Shown: positions 6,347 through 12,824 of the stretch, one piece after another
Position numbering within the stretch: the first letter of the stretch is position 1
Layout: each line of letters starts with the position of its first letter
Assembly (NCBI GenBank): GCA_900555735.1
Contig: USMI01000026.1
Span: forward strand, 1-17,061
Length of the DNA: 17,061 nucleotides
Direction: 5' to 3'
Origin: an uncultured Eubacteriales bacterium
Lineage (GTDB): Bacteria; Bacillota; Clostridia; Oscillospirales; Oscillospiraceae
The notes under the pieces: model-generated
Databases searched by the model: none
What the model saw: the letters and a program-made list of their open reading frames with translations, nothing else
Told to the model about the DNA's origin: nothing
Position numbers and translations under genes: made by a program

Positions 6347-7039
6347 ATGGATACTGTTCACTTCACCATTCACCGGAAGGCGGCGTTTATCTGCGCGCTC
6401 CTGCCATACCGCATCTACATAAACGGGCAATATGCAGGCAGTCTCCGCAGCAGAAAGACGCTTCACGCAGAAGTCCCCGCCGCAAGGGCTTACTATATCG
6501 AGGATGATGTTCTGTCCGAAAGCAACGCTATTGTATATGACGACGGACAGCGGGAGAAGCAGCTCCTATTGAAAACAGTGGGCGGATGGCGCACGGACGC
6601 AAGTATCGCGTTCTATACGGACGGAAAGCAGCTGCCGTCCTTCCGCTTTGAACGGTTTTATGACGCGATCTTTCAAGACGGACAAGACGGGCTGGAGCAC
6701 CTGACGCCGGAGGATCAGACGTTCGCGCTTTGTCTGAAATTCGATTGCATGGTCAGAGACGACCTTGGCGAGGTGTTGGCATCGGGCGACCTGCCGGAGA
6801 TGGCAAATGCGCTGCAAAGGATCGAAGCGCACCAGTATGCCGGTTTTCTCCGAGGGCTTATCCGCGACGGCTTCTGCGGCATATCGCTTCCGCTGAATGA
6901 CGATCAGCTGGAGGAAATGTATAAGGAGATCAAAGCAGCGGACAAGGCATTTTTCCGTAATAAAGGTGCGCGGGAGGAATTTCACAATGCGGTCGTCGCC
7001 TACATCATGACGAAGCTGACCCGTGCGGCAGAAACGTAA
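6347..7039 (+). CDS. Hypothetical protein (230 aa), not recognised
   Basis: Start supported by CAGGAGA 6 bases before the ATG and a plausible promoter. The protein is soluble: no signal peptide, and the only hydrophobic stretch (AAFICALLPYRIYING, residues 12-27) is too short and polar to be a sure membrane helix. The first about 110 residues look rich in beta-strands (YRIYINGQYAGSL, ASIAFYTDGKQLPSFRFERF); residues 120-225 are helical and charged (EEMYKEIKAADKAFFRNKG). No catalytic motif seen. Sampled 60-base segments here have about 43-53% G+C, against about 60% in the hydrogenase gene, and the gene sits just behind tmRNA, a common integration site, so horizontal origin is possible. Function unknown. 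Confidence 0.75.
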   Translation: MDTVHFTIHRKAAFICALLPYRIYINGQYAGSLRSRKTLHAEVPAARAYYIEDDVLSESNAIVYDDGQREKQLLLKTVGGWRTDASIAFYTDGKQLPSFRFERFYDAIFQDGQDGLEHLTPEDQTFALCLKFDCMVRDDLGEVLASGDLPEMANALQRIEAHQYAGFLRGLIRDGFCGISLPLNDDQLEEMYKEIKAADKAFFRNKGAREEFHNAVVAYIMTKLTRAAET

Positions 7040-7047
7040 AGAAGCTA

Positions 7048-7077
7048 TTGCCTTACCTAGCGGGTTGGTGGTATACT
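7048..7077 (+). promoter_or_regulatory. Promoter of the Rrf2 gene with embedded operator-like site
   Basis: TTGCCT (7048-7053) and TATACT (7072-7077) with an 18-base spacer. Between them lies ACCTAGCGGGTTGGT (7055-7069), which matches 12 of 15 positions of the site at the cysK start point (8705-8719). A repressor bound here would block RNA polymerase, consistent with autoregulation. Confidence 0.7.
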
Positions 7078-7108
7078 AAAGCATATCTCATCCGGAGGAG
7101 GAGACCCT

Positions 7109-7534
7109 ATGATCTCGACGAAGGGACGTTATTCCATCCGCATCCTGCTGGATCTGGCCCAGCACCATAATGGCCGCTTCATTCCCATGAAGGGCGTGGC
7201 CGCACGGCAGGACATTTCCCTGAAATACATCGAGCGCCTGACCCCGGCCCTGAAGGCGGCGGGACTGATTGAAAGCGTACACGGCATCGGCGGCGGCTAC
7301 CGGCTGACCCGGCTGCCGGAGGATTACACCCTGTGGGAGATTTTGTCGCTCGCAGAGGGCGATCTGGCTCCGGTGGCCTGCCTTCAGGAGCACGCCGAGC
7401 CATGTGAGCGGGCGGCGGAATGCCGCACCCTGCCGGTATGGGAGGGCTACTACAAGCTGACGCAGGAGTATTTCTCCAAGATCACGCTGGCCGACCTGCT
7501 GGACGCGCCGACAGCGGACAATTATGTGATTTGA
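7109..7534 (+). CDS. Rrf2 family transcriptional regulator (CymR/IscR-like)
   Basis: A 141-residue Rrf2-type winged-helix regulator. The N-terminus is typical (MISTKGRYSIRILLDLA), followed by the recognition region DISLKYIERLTPALKAAGLIES (35-56) and the wing GIGGGYRLTR (59-68). Three cysteines (C91, C99, C105) lie in the segment where IscR and NsrR hold a [2Fe-2S] cluster (IscR C92, C98, C104), so cluster-based sensing is possible, although spacing (x7, x5) differs. The start is set by GGAGGAGG upstream of 7109. It is convergent with cysK and shares an operator-like site with it, so it is probably its regulator and, like CymR, a controller of cysteine supply. Whether it senses Fe-S, cysteine or CysK itself is not determinable here. 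Confidence 0.9.
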   Translation: MISTKGRYSIRILLDLAQHHNGRFIPMKGVAARQDISLKYIERLTPALKAAGLIESVHGIGGGYRLTRLPEDYTLWEILSLAEGDLAPVACLQEHAEPCERAAECRTLPVWEGYYKLTQEYFSKITLADLLDAPTADNYVI

Positions 7535-7543
7535 TAAGCTATA

Positions 7544-7580
7544 AGAGCAGCGCCGCAGGCTTGACCTGCGGCGCTGCTCT
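7544..7580. terminator. Terminator between convergent rrf2-type gene and cysK
   Basis: Perfect 16-bp stem (7544-7559 with 7565-7580, loop CTTGA) made of AGAGCAGCGCCGCAGG and its complement. The T-run after it is weak on both strands, but the stem is strong and the position between two convergent stop codons fits. Confidence 0.75.
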
Positions 7581-7626
7581 GGTTTATATGAGGAGAGGAA
7601 GGAAGATAGCACAGGAAAGTGTATGC

Positions 7627-8559
7627 TCAGTCAGCAAACAAGGGAGTGGAAAGGTAACGGTCGCCGGTATCCGGCAGAAGGACAACAATGTTCTTTCCGG
7701 CGTTTTCCGGACGCTGGGCCAGCTGGATGGCGGCCCACACCGCTGCGCCGGAGGAAATACCCACCAGCACGCCCTCACTCTTACCGATCTCCTTGCCGGT
7801 GGCAAAGGCGTCATCGTTCTCCACGGGGATGATCTCATCATAGACCTTGGTGTCCAGCACGTCAGGCACAAAGCCCGCGCCGATGCCCTGGATCTTATGA
7901 GCGCCTGCCACGCCGGTGGACAGCACGGCGGAGGACTTGGGCTCCACGGCCACCACCTTGACGACGGGGTTCTGAGCCTTCAGATACTGGCCCACACCGG
8001 TGATAGTGCCACCGGTGCCCACGCCTGCCACGAAGATATCCACCTTGCCGTCAGTGTCGGCGTAGATCTCCGGGCCGGTTGTGGCATAGTGGACCTTGGG
8101 GTTGGCGGCGTTGACGAACTGGCCGGGTACGAAGCTGTTGGGGATCTCCTTGGCCAGCTCATCGGCCTTGGCGATAGCGCCCTTCATGCCCTTGCTGCCC
8201 TCGGTCAGCACCAGCTCCGCGCCGTAGGCCTTCATCAGCTGGCGGCGCTCCACGCTCATGGTCTCAGGCATGACAATGATGATACGGTAGCCGCGGGCGG
8301 CGGCCACAGAGGCCAGACCGATGCCAGTGTTGCCGGAGGTAGGCTCGATGATGACGCTGCCCTCCTTCAACAGGCCCTTGGCCTCGGCGTCGTCGATCAT
8401 GGCCTTGGCGATACGGTCCTTGACACTGCCGGCGGGATTGAAGTATTCCAGCTTCGCCAGAATCTTCGCCTTCAGGTCATGCTTCTTTTCGATATGAGTC
8501 AGCTCCAGCAGCGGGGTCTTACCGATCAGCTGGTCAGCGGAAGTATAAATGTTAGACAT
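7627..8559 (-). CDS. cysK: Cysteine synthase A (O-acetylserine sulfhydrylase)
   Basis: A 310-residue PLP enzyme that makes cysteine from O-acetylserine and sulfide. The length is standard. Residues: K47 in NPAGSVKDR binds PLP; TSGNTG (74-79) is the substrate loop; GTGGT (181-185) holds the PLP phosphate; SSGAA (269-273) and LPDTGDRYLST (295-305) complete the active site. The start at 8559 (MSNIYTSADQLIGKTPL) is set by AAAGGAGA 8 bases upstream; the frame stays open to 8709 but that part is leader. A strong promoter lies about 160 bases upstream, with an operator at the start point and a short Cys-rich leader peptide in between. It is convergent with the Rrf2 regulator. Confidence 0.96.
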   Translation of the reverse strand: MSNIYTSADQLIGKTPLLELTHIEKKHDLKAKILAKLEYFNPAGSVKDRIAKAMIDDAEAKGLLKEGSVIIEPTSGNTGIGLASVAAARGYRIIIVMPETMSVERRQLMKAYGAELVLTEGSKGMKGAIAKADELAKEIPNSFVPGQFVNAANPKVHYATTGPEIYADTDGKVDIFVAGVGTGGTITGVGQYLKAQNPVVKVVAVEPKSSAVLSTGVAGAHKIQGIGAGFVPDVLDTKVYDEIIPVENDDAFATGKEIGKSEGVLVGISSGAAVWAAIQLAQRPENAGKNIVVLLPDTGDRYLSTPLFAD

Positions 8560-8602
8560 GATATGTTCTCCTTTTCTATATGCATCAGATGTTGTTTGTT
8601 GG

Positions 8603-8668
8603 TTATGACAGGCACAGACAGGGACAACATCGGTGATCCATAGGAAATGAGAAGGCAATGTGGCGCAT
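8603..8668 (-). CDS. Cys-rich leader peptide (21 aa) upstream of cysK
   Basis: An ATG at 8668 opens a 21-codon frame ending in TAA at 8603-8605, inside the cysK leader and in another frame than cysK. TGAGGTG (near-perfect Shine-Dalgarno) lies 6 bases upstream. The peptide starts MRHIAFSF and ends RCCPCLCLS: four cysteines within six residues, two of them adjacent. Cysteine is otherwise rare in the proteins of this window. A run of codons for the very amino acid made by the next gene is the hallmark of leader peptides that sense amino-acid supply by ribosome stalling. The stop is 43 bases before the cysK start; no terminator hairpin is seen between them, so control would be on translation or RNA stability rather than classical attenuation (inference). 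Confidence 0.62.
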   Translation of the reverse strand: MRHIAFSFPMDHRCCPCLCLS

Positions 8669-8703
8669 GACGCACACCTCACAGTTTTTGTAAAATTACC
8701 ATC

Positions 8704-8720
8704 AACCAAGTAGGTTGGTT
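8704..8720. promoter_or_regulatory. Palindromic operator at the cysK transcription start
   Basis: AACCAAGTAGGTTGGTT: perfect 6-bp half-sites AACCAA and TTGGTT around a 5-base centre. It lies directly downstream of the cysK -10 box, covering the expected start point, and resembles 7055-7069 in the Rrf2 gene promoter (12 of 15 positions). Probable Rrf2-regulator binding site. Confidence 0.72.
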
Positions 8721-8722
8721 AT

Positions 8723-8751
8723 GTTATAGCACAGCGGTACGGAAATGTCAA
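8723..8751 (-). promoter_or_regulatory. Promoter of cysK
   Basis: On the minus strand a perfect TTGACA (8746-8751) and TATAAC (8723-8728) with a 17-base spacer. It predicts a start near 8716 and a leader of about 157 bases. Confidence 0.85.
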
Positions 8752-8832
8752 TCATAAAATCAAAAAAATACCGGAAAAATATGTCAGCGGAGAATTGGCC
8801 CAAATCTGGCGGACACTCCCGCCGGGATGGGG

Positions 8833-8861
8833 TTGACAAAGGCCGAAGCGCCCCATATAAT
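8833..8861 (+). promoter_or_regulatory. Promoter of the hydrogenase gene
   Basis: Perfect TTGACA (8833-8838) and TATAAT (8856-8861) with the ideal 17-base spacer, 39 bases before the ATG. Divergent from the cysK promoter about 80 bases away. Confidence 0.9.
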
Positions 8862-8900
8862 ATGGAATTTGGAACAACACACGCATAGAAAGGAAACACC

Positions 8901-10439
8901 ATGAGAAACATTACCTGCAGCATTGCCGATACCCGCAAGCGCGTATTCGCCGAGGTGGCGAAGATGGCATATGACGAGGATTATTCCCGGATGGAAAAGC
9001 TGCCGTATGAGATCATGCCCAGCGAAAAGGCCACCGTGCGCGAGTCCATCTTTCTGGAGCGCGCCATCGTGGGCGAGCGCATCCGCCTTGCCATGGGTCT
9101 GCCGCTGCGCTCCGTATCGGAGCACAGCCTGCTGAGCGACGGCGTGGAGGAGAGCGCCATTGCCGAGAAATACTATGATCCTCCCCTCATCAACATTATC
9201 AAGTACGCCTGCAACGCCTGCCCGCCCACCCATTACGAGGTGACCAATATGTGTCAGGGCTGTCTGGCGCACCACTGCTTCCACGCCTGCCCCAAGAACG
9301 CCATCTCCTTCGTCAAGGGCAAGGCCGTCATCGATCAGGAAAAGTGCATCAAGTGCGGCCGCTGCAAGCAGAGTTGCTCCTATCAGGCCATTATCAAGTT
9401 CGAGCGTCCTTGCACCGAGGCCTGCGGCATGAACGCCATCACCAGCGACGAGCTGGGCCGCGCCCAGATCGATCAGGACAAGTGTGTATCCTGCGGCATG
9501 TGTCTGGTAAACTGCCCCTTCGGCGCCATCGTGGACAAGGGCCAGCTGTTCCAGCTGATCCACGCCATCAATCAGGGCCAGAAGGTCGTCGCCATCATCG
9601 CCCCGGCCTTCTGGGGTCAGTTCGGTGACAAGGTCACCGCCGGTCAGATCAAGGAGGCCATGAAGCAGCTGGGCTTCGCCGCGCTGGAGGAAGTGGCCAT
9701 CGGCGCAGACCTGTGCGCTATCGAGGAGGCCGAGGAGTTCATGGAGAACGTACCGGAAAAGCAGCCCTTTATGGCGACCTCCTGCTGCCCCGCATGGGCC
9801 ATGATGGCCAAGAAGGAGTTCCCCGGCATGGCGCCCTATATCTCCATGACCATGACGCCCATGGTGCTGACGGCCCGGCTCATGAAGCGCCGTGACCCCA
9901 ACTGCCGCGTGGCCTTTATCGGGCCCTGCGCCGCCAAGAAGCTGGAGGCCAGCCGCCGCAGTGTCCGCAGCGAGGTGGACTTCGTGCTGACCTTCGAGGA
10001 GCTGCGGGGCATGTTCGAGGCCAAGAATATCGATTTCGACCAGATCCCCGATGTGCCCTCCCACTTTGAGGCCAGCGCCCCCGGCGTAGGCTTTGCCGCC
10101 AGCGGCGGCGTGGCCAAGGCGGTGGAGGACGTGATCCACCGTGAGCGCCCGAATATGGAGGTCAAGACCGTGTACGCCGAGGGTCTGCGGGAGTGCCGCC
10201 AGATGCTGCGGGTGGCCCGCACCGGCAAGTACGACGGCTATCTGCTGGAGGGCATGGCCTGTCCCGGCGGCTGCATCGCAGGCGCCGGCACCGTCCGGCC
10301 GCCGGAGAAATCCAAGGCGTGGCTGGAGAAGTACAAGGCCGCCGCACCGCTGAGCAATCCGCTGGAAACAGCATATATCAAGGACTTGTCCCTGCTGCAT
10401 GAGGACAGCGAGGAATGGGAGCGGGTCAGCCACCACTGA
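8901..10439 (+). CDS. Monomeric [FeFe]-hydrogenase with N-terminal iron-sulfur domains
   Basis: A 512-residue cytoplasmic enzyme that reversibly makes H2, or senses it. The N-terminal domain has six cysteines (C104, C107, C118, C121, C126, C130) for extra Fe-S centres, then two ferredoxin motifs (C149 xxC xxC xxxC159 and C195 xxC xxC xxxC205). The H-cluster domain carries L1 TSCCPAW (293-299), L2 GPCAAKK (341-347) and L3 EGMACPGGC (450-458), with the four cluster cysteines present. L2 lacks the usual Met before PC, and L3 continues IAGAG rather than xGGG; this and the order of domains suggest a group B type rather than the classical group A enzyme. It has its own perfect promoter, AAAGGA ribosome binding site and terminator. 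Maturation genes are not in the window. Confidence 0.92.
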   Translation: MRNITCSIADTRKRVFAEVAKMAYDEDYSRMEKLPYEIMPSEKATVRESIFLERAIVGERIRLAMGLPLRSVSEHSLLSDGVEESAIAEKYYDPPLINIIKYACNACPPTHYEVTNMCQGCLAHHCFHACPKNAISFVKGKAVIDQEKCIKCGRCKQSCSYQAIIKFERPCTEACGMNAITSDELGRAQIDQDKCVSCGMCLVNCPFGAIVDKGQLFQLIHAINQGQKVVAIIAPAFWGQFGDKVTAGQIKEAMKQLGFAALEEVAIGADLCAIEEAEEFMENVPEKQPFMATSCCPAWAMMAKKEFPGMAPYISMTMTPMVLTARLMKRRDPNCRVAFIGPCAAKKLEASRRSVRSEVDFVLTFEELRGMFEAKNIDFDQIPDVPSHFEASAPGVGFAASGGVAKAVEDVIHRERPNMEVKTVYAEGLRECRQMLRVARTGKYDGYLLEGMACPGGCIAGAGTVRPPEKSKAWLEKYKAAAPLSNPLETAYIKDLSLLHEDSEEWERVSHH

Positions 10440-10449
10440 GCAAACGCAC

Positions 10450-10486
10450 AAAAAGAGAGACGGCTTAGGCCGTCTCTCTTTTTTCT
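10450..10486. terminator. Bidirectional terminator after the hydrogenase gene
   Basis: 15-bp stem (10450-10464 with 10469-10483, loop TTAG): A5-GAGAGACGGC against GCCGTCTCTC-T5. T-runs follow on both strands, so it also serves the convergent metallopeptidase operon. Confidence 0.92.
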
Positions 10487-10493
10487 ATGATCG

Positions 10494-10976
10494 TCAGGGG
10501 TGCTCTCTGGTCGATGCATACTCGTCCAGAATGAAGTCCGCATATCTGCCGGCCTGCCGCTCTCTGCCGACCGGCGTCAGAGGGATATCGTTGATCCACT
10601 GGTAGTAATGGGTCAGCTCGTGGGCCAATGTGAGCAGGATCGACGCAAGCGCGTTGTCCTTTCCTCTGGCGGCGGCCAGCGTCTCATAATCGCCCGACGC
10701 GAGCCGGATATACGGCTCGTCCGAATAGGAAAAGGGTTCAAAAAAGCTTCCCACCACATGGTCGCCGTCCTTTGTGCGGATGGTCTCCGTTCCCTTGACG
10801 TAGACAACGACTCTTAACGGGAAATGATACTGCGTCCGCAGCCAGACCGCGAACTCTGAACAGGCCCGTTTCACCTCGGGAGGCACATTCCGGTCGTACC
10901 GGAAGCGAAGTCCTGTCCGTCTGGGGATGTCCTCTGGCAGATTCTTTTCCCACGCATGGATCGTCCAGATATGCAT
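10494..10976 (-). CDS. Putative zinc metallopeptidase (HExxH), ImmA/IrrE- or SprT-like
   Basis: A 160-residue protein without signal peptide. The zinc motif HELTH is at 119-123 (LAHELTHYYQW) at the end of a helix. A likely third ligand is E139 in ERQAGRYADFIL, which has the E-x2-A-x2-(F/Y)-A pattern found after HExxH in ImmA/IrrE-type peptidases; E152 is an alternative. The first 90 residues are beta-rich and resemble no domain I know. The start at 10976 is the only Met before the fold and has no good ribosome binding site; the upstream 60-residue gene ends 31 bases earlier, so translation may be coupled. It is the last gene of the dehydratase operon. The substrate is unknown; catalytic activity is inferred from the motif. 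Confidence 0.75.
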   Translation of the reverse strand: MHIWTIHAWEKNLPEDIPRRTGLRFRYDRNVPPEVKRACSEFAVWLRTQYHFPLRVVVYVKGTETIRTKDGDHVVGSFFEPFSYSDEPYIRLASGDYETLAAARGKDNALASILLTLAHELTHYYQWINDIPLTPVGRERQAGRYADFILDEYASTREHP

Positions 10977-11007
10977 ATCGCTGATACTGCCGGACGCGCT
11001 TCCGCGG

Positions 11008-11190
11008 TCAGATCCGGCGATCCCGCTTCTGGCTGTCGTAATGCTTTTGCAGCAGCGGATAGACGAAGCGGTAGATCAGCTTGTTTTCCAGATTCAGCAT
11101 GTAGATGGCGAATGTGACCACGAAGCCGATCAGGCCCGCAATCAGCAGCTTCCACAGCACCTTGCCGATGATCTTCAATGCTTTTTTCAT
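11008..11190 (-). CDS. Small single-pass membrane peptide (60 aa)
   Basis: A 60-residue protein with a basic N-terminus (MKKALKIIGKVLWK), one hydrophobic helix (about residues 12-32) and a charged tail (LLQKHYDSQKRDRRI). This predicts a membrane anchor with the N-terminus inside, or possibly an amphipathic surface helix. AAGGAGG lies 9-10 bases before the ATG at 11190; a further in-frame ATG at 11211 would include that site and is rejected. The gene starts 14 bases after the dehydratase stop codon and is clearly in the same operon. No family recognised. Confidence 0.7.
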   Translation of the reverse strand: MKKALKIIGKVLWKLLIAGLIGFVVTFAIYMLNLENKLIYRFVYPLLQKHYDSQKRDRRI

Positions 11191-11204
11191 GTGCGTTCTC
11201 CTCC

Positions 11205-12824
11205 TTACCATGCCTCGCTGTCGTCAAAGTCCACCAGCGTGGCGTCCAGCGGCGTTTCACCCAGAATGACGGACATGTAGTCGTTGACGCAGCGGCGCAT
11301 ATCCCGGCGGGAGATGGTGCGGCAGTCCTCCAGATCGTGCTCCACAAAGATGAAGTGGAAGCCCAGATCACGGGCCTGCTCCTCCATCATGGCGTGGACG
11401 CCGTTCATGCCCTTGCAGGCCACGTTGTCGTTGAACAGCACCATGTCGCAGTGGAAGTTCTTGGCCCAGTCCCATACGGCGTTCACGTTGTCCCAGCCGC
11501 CCACGGCGTGGTGGCGCATAACGCCCTTTTCCGAGAACAGGGCCAGATCGTCCATGGCCTGCTCCGGGTCGGTGGTGGAGATCATGTTGTGGCCCATGGT
11601 GGAGTCCATGTTCAGCACAATGTTGATGCCCCAGCAGTTCTGGGTCCATGTGGGGAAGTCGGTATAATACACGGCGGAGGGACCCCACAGGAAGGCACGG
11701 TGGCGGGTGGTGCCGCCGAAGGGCTCATAGCGCCGCTCATACGCCTGCTGCATGAGCTTCAGCACCTTGCGGTCGTTTCTGGTGAACTGATCCTCCTGAC
11801 CGTTGACGCTGGCCCAAGAGTACAGGCGGTACAGCGTCTCGGCAATGCCGCACAGGGCGGAGTAGGGAGTCTTAAAGATGTCCCACTTCTCCAGCTCGAT
11901 GGTATTCTGCTCATTCATATGGGCGGCCCGGTCGAACAGGGCGTCCCAGTCGTACTTGACGCCGTATTCCTTTTCGATGAAGGCGATGGCGTCCTTCAGC
12001 ACCTGCTTGGAGTAGGGGTGTGCGCCGGGCTCGTTGTGGATCATGGCCATGGTCACCGGGAAGTCGGGCAGGCCGATACGGCGGCGCTGGAACATGGAGG
12101 TGGCTTCGCTGGCGTTGCAGGGCATGTTGGTGGACAGCATGGCCTTGCCGAAAATGGGGAAGTCATCGTCGATGGCCACGCCGGTCTCCGCCGAGCAGCG
12201 GGAACACACGTCCGCCGCCAGACCAAAGGACTCCGCCACGTCGATATAGTGGGGCTGGAGATGCTGGTCGATGTCGCAGATGATGAACTCCGGCAGGGTC
12301 TGCAGCGGAATAGGGATCAGTCCGGGGAAGCCCGCCATGAACAGGGGCGGCAGCACCTCATCCATGGGCACGATCCGGTCGGACAGCGGACCGCCGCCGA
12401 AGCGCTTGTCGTTGGACAGCACCAGTGCGATCTTCTTGGTGAGGCTCACCACGATGCAGTGCATATTCATATGGGCGATGCGCAGCTCCTCGCCCCGGAA
12501 GCCCTCGAAGAGACGGTCGATAAAGGCGAAGGTACCCAGATAGGAGCCCATCCAGCGGTACTCCCAGAAGCCCTTCAGGCACGGAACAGGCGCGGAAACC
12601 ACCATCTTGCCCATGGCCAGCAGGTTATTCAGCCACGCGCCGTAGTCCACCAGCGTGTCCTTCACGCCGCGCCATTCGCGGTAACGGGCGATGCCGGTCT
12701 TGTCCTGATAGCGGCTGCGGAGGCCGCCGGTGCCGTGGCGCGCCTGCCACTTGGGGTCGAACCGCTCCAGCTTTTTGTCGATGGCCGCGCAGGCGGCGGT
12801 CAGCGGATTTTTGATCTTCTTCAT
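11205..12824 (-). CDS. 2-hydroxyacyl-CoA dehydratase / benzoyl-CoA reductase family, large subunit
   Basis: A 539-residue protein of the HgdA/HgdB/BcrBC family (PF06050-like), which removes water from 2-hydroxyacyl-CoA by a radical mechanism using [4Fe-4S] clusters. Candidate cluster cysteines: C207 and C210 (VCSRCS), C236 (NMPCNAS) and C470 (NVACKG). It is longer than usual subunits (about 375-480 residues), with roughly 110 extra residues at the N-terminus. Its start codon overlaps the stop of the upstream subunit (ATGA at 12821-12824), so the two are translated in step and presumably form a heterodimer. The ATP-dependent activator (HgdC type) that the family needs is not in the window. The substrate (an amino-acid-derived 2-hydroxyacyl-CoA) cannot be named from sequence. 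Confidence 0.85.
   Translation of the reverse strand: MKKIKNPLTAACAAIDKKLERFDPKWQARHGTGGLRSRYQDKTGIARYREWRGVKDTLVDYGAWLNNLLAMGKMVVSAPVPCLKGFWEYRWMGSYLGTFAFIDRLFEGFRGEELRIAHMNMHCIVVSLTKKIALVLSNDKRFGGGPLSDRIVPMDEVLPPLFMAGFPGLIPIPLQTLPEFIICDIDQHLQPHYIDVAESFGLAADVCSRCSAETGVAIDDDFPIFGKAMLSTNMPCNASEATSMFQRRRIGLPDFPVTMAMIHNEPGAHPYSKQVLKDAIAFIEKEYGVKYDWDALFDRAAHMNEQNTIELEKWDIFKTPYSALCGIAETLYRLYSWASVNGQEDQFTRNDRKVLKLMQQAYERRYEPFGGTTRHRAFLWGPSAVYYTDFPTWTQNCWGINIVLNMDSTMGHNMISTTDPEQAMDDLALFSEKGVMRHHAVGGWDNVNAVWDWAKNFHCDMVLFNDNVACKGMNGVHAMMEEQARDLGFHFIFVEHDLEDCRTISRRDMRRCVNDYMSVILGETPLDATLVDFDDSEAW

Noticed and set aside
6110..7110. Second copy of the tmRNA 3' end marking an integrated element
   Set aside because: No repeat of the GGTTCGACTCCCCTCGCC segment could be found downstream, and no integrase gene is present.
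8560..8602. Transcription attenuator between the leader peptide and cysK
   Set aside because: The 43 bases hold no GC-rich stem and no T-run, so classical attenuation is not supported.
8704..8720. Palindrome upstream of cysK as a possible terminator
   Set aside because: The stem is only 6 bp and A/T-rich, has no T-run and lies next to the -10 box; an operator fits better.
8784..10451. A 555-codon open frame antisense to the hydrogenase gene
   Set aside because: Caused by high G+C third positions. The sense strand has a perfect promoter and all hydrogenase motifs.
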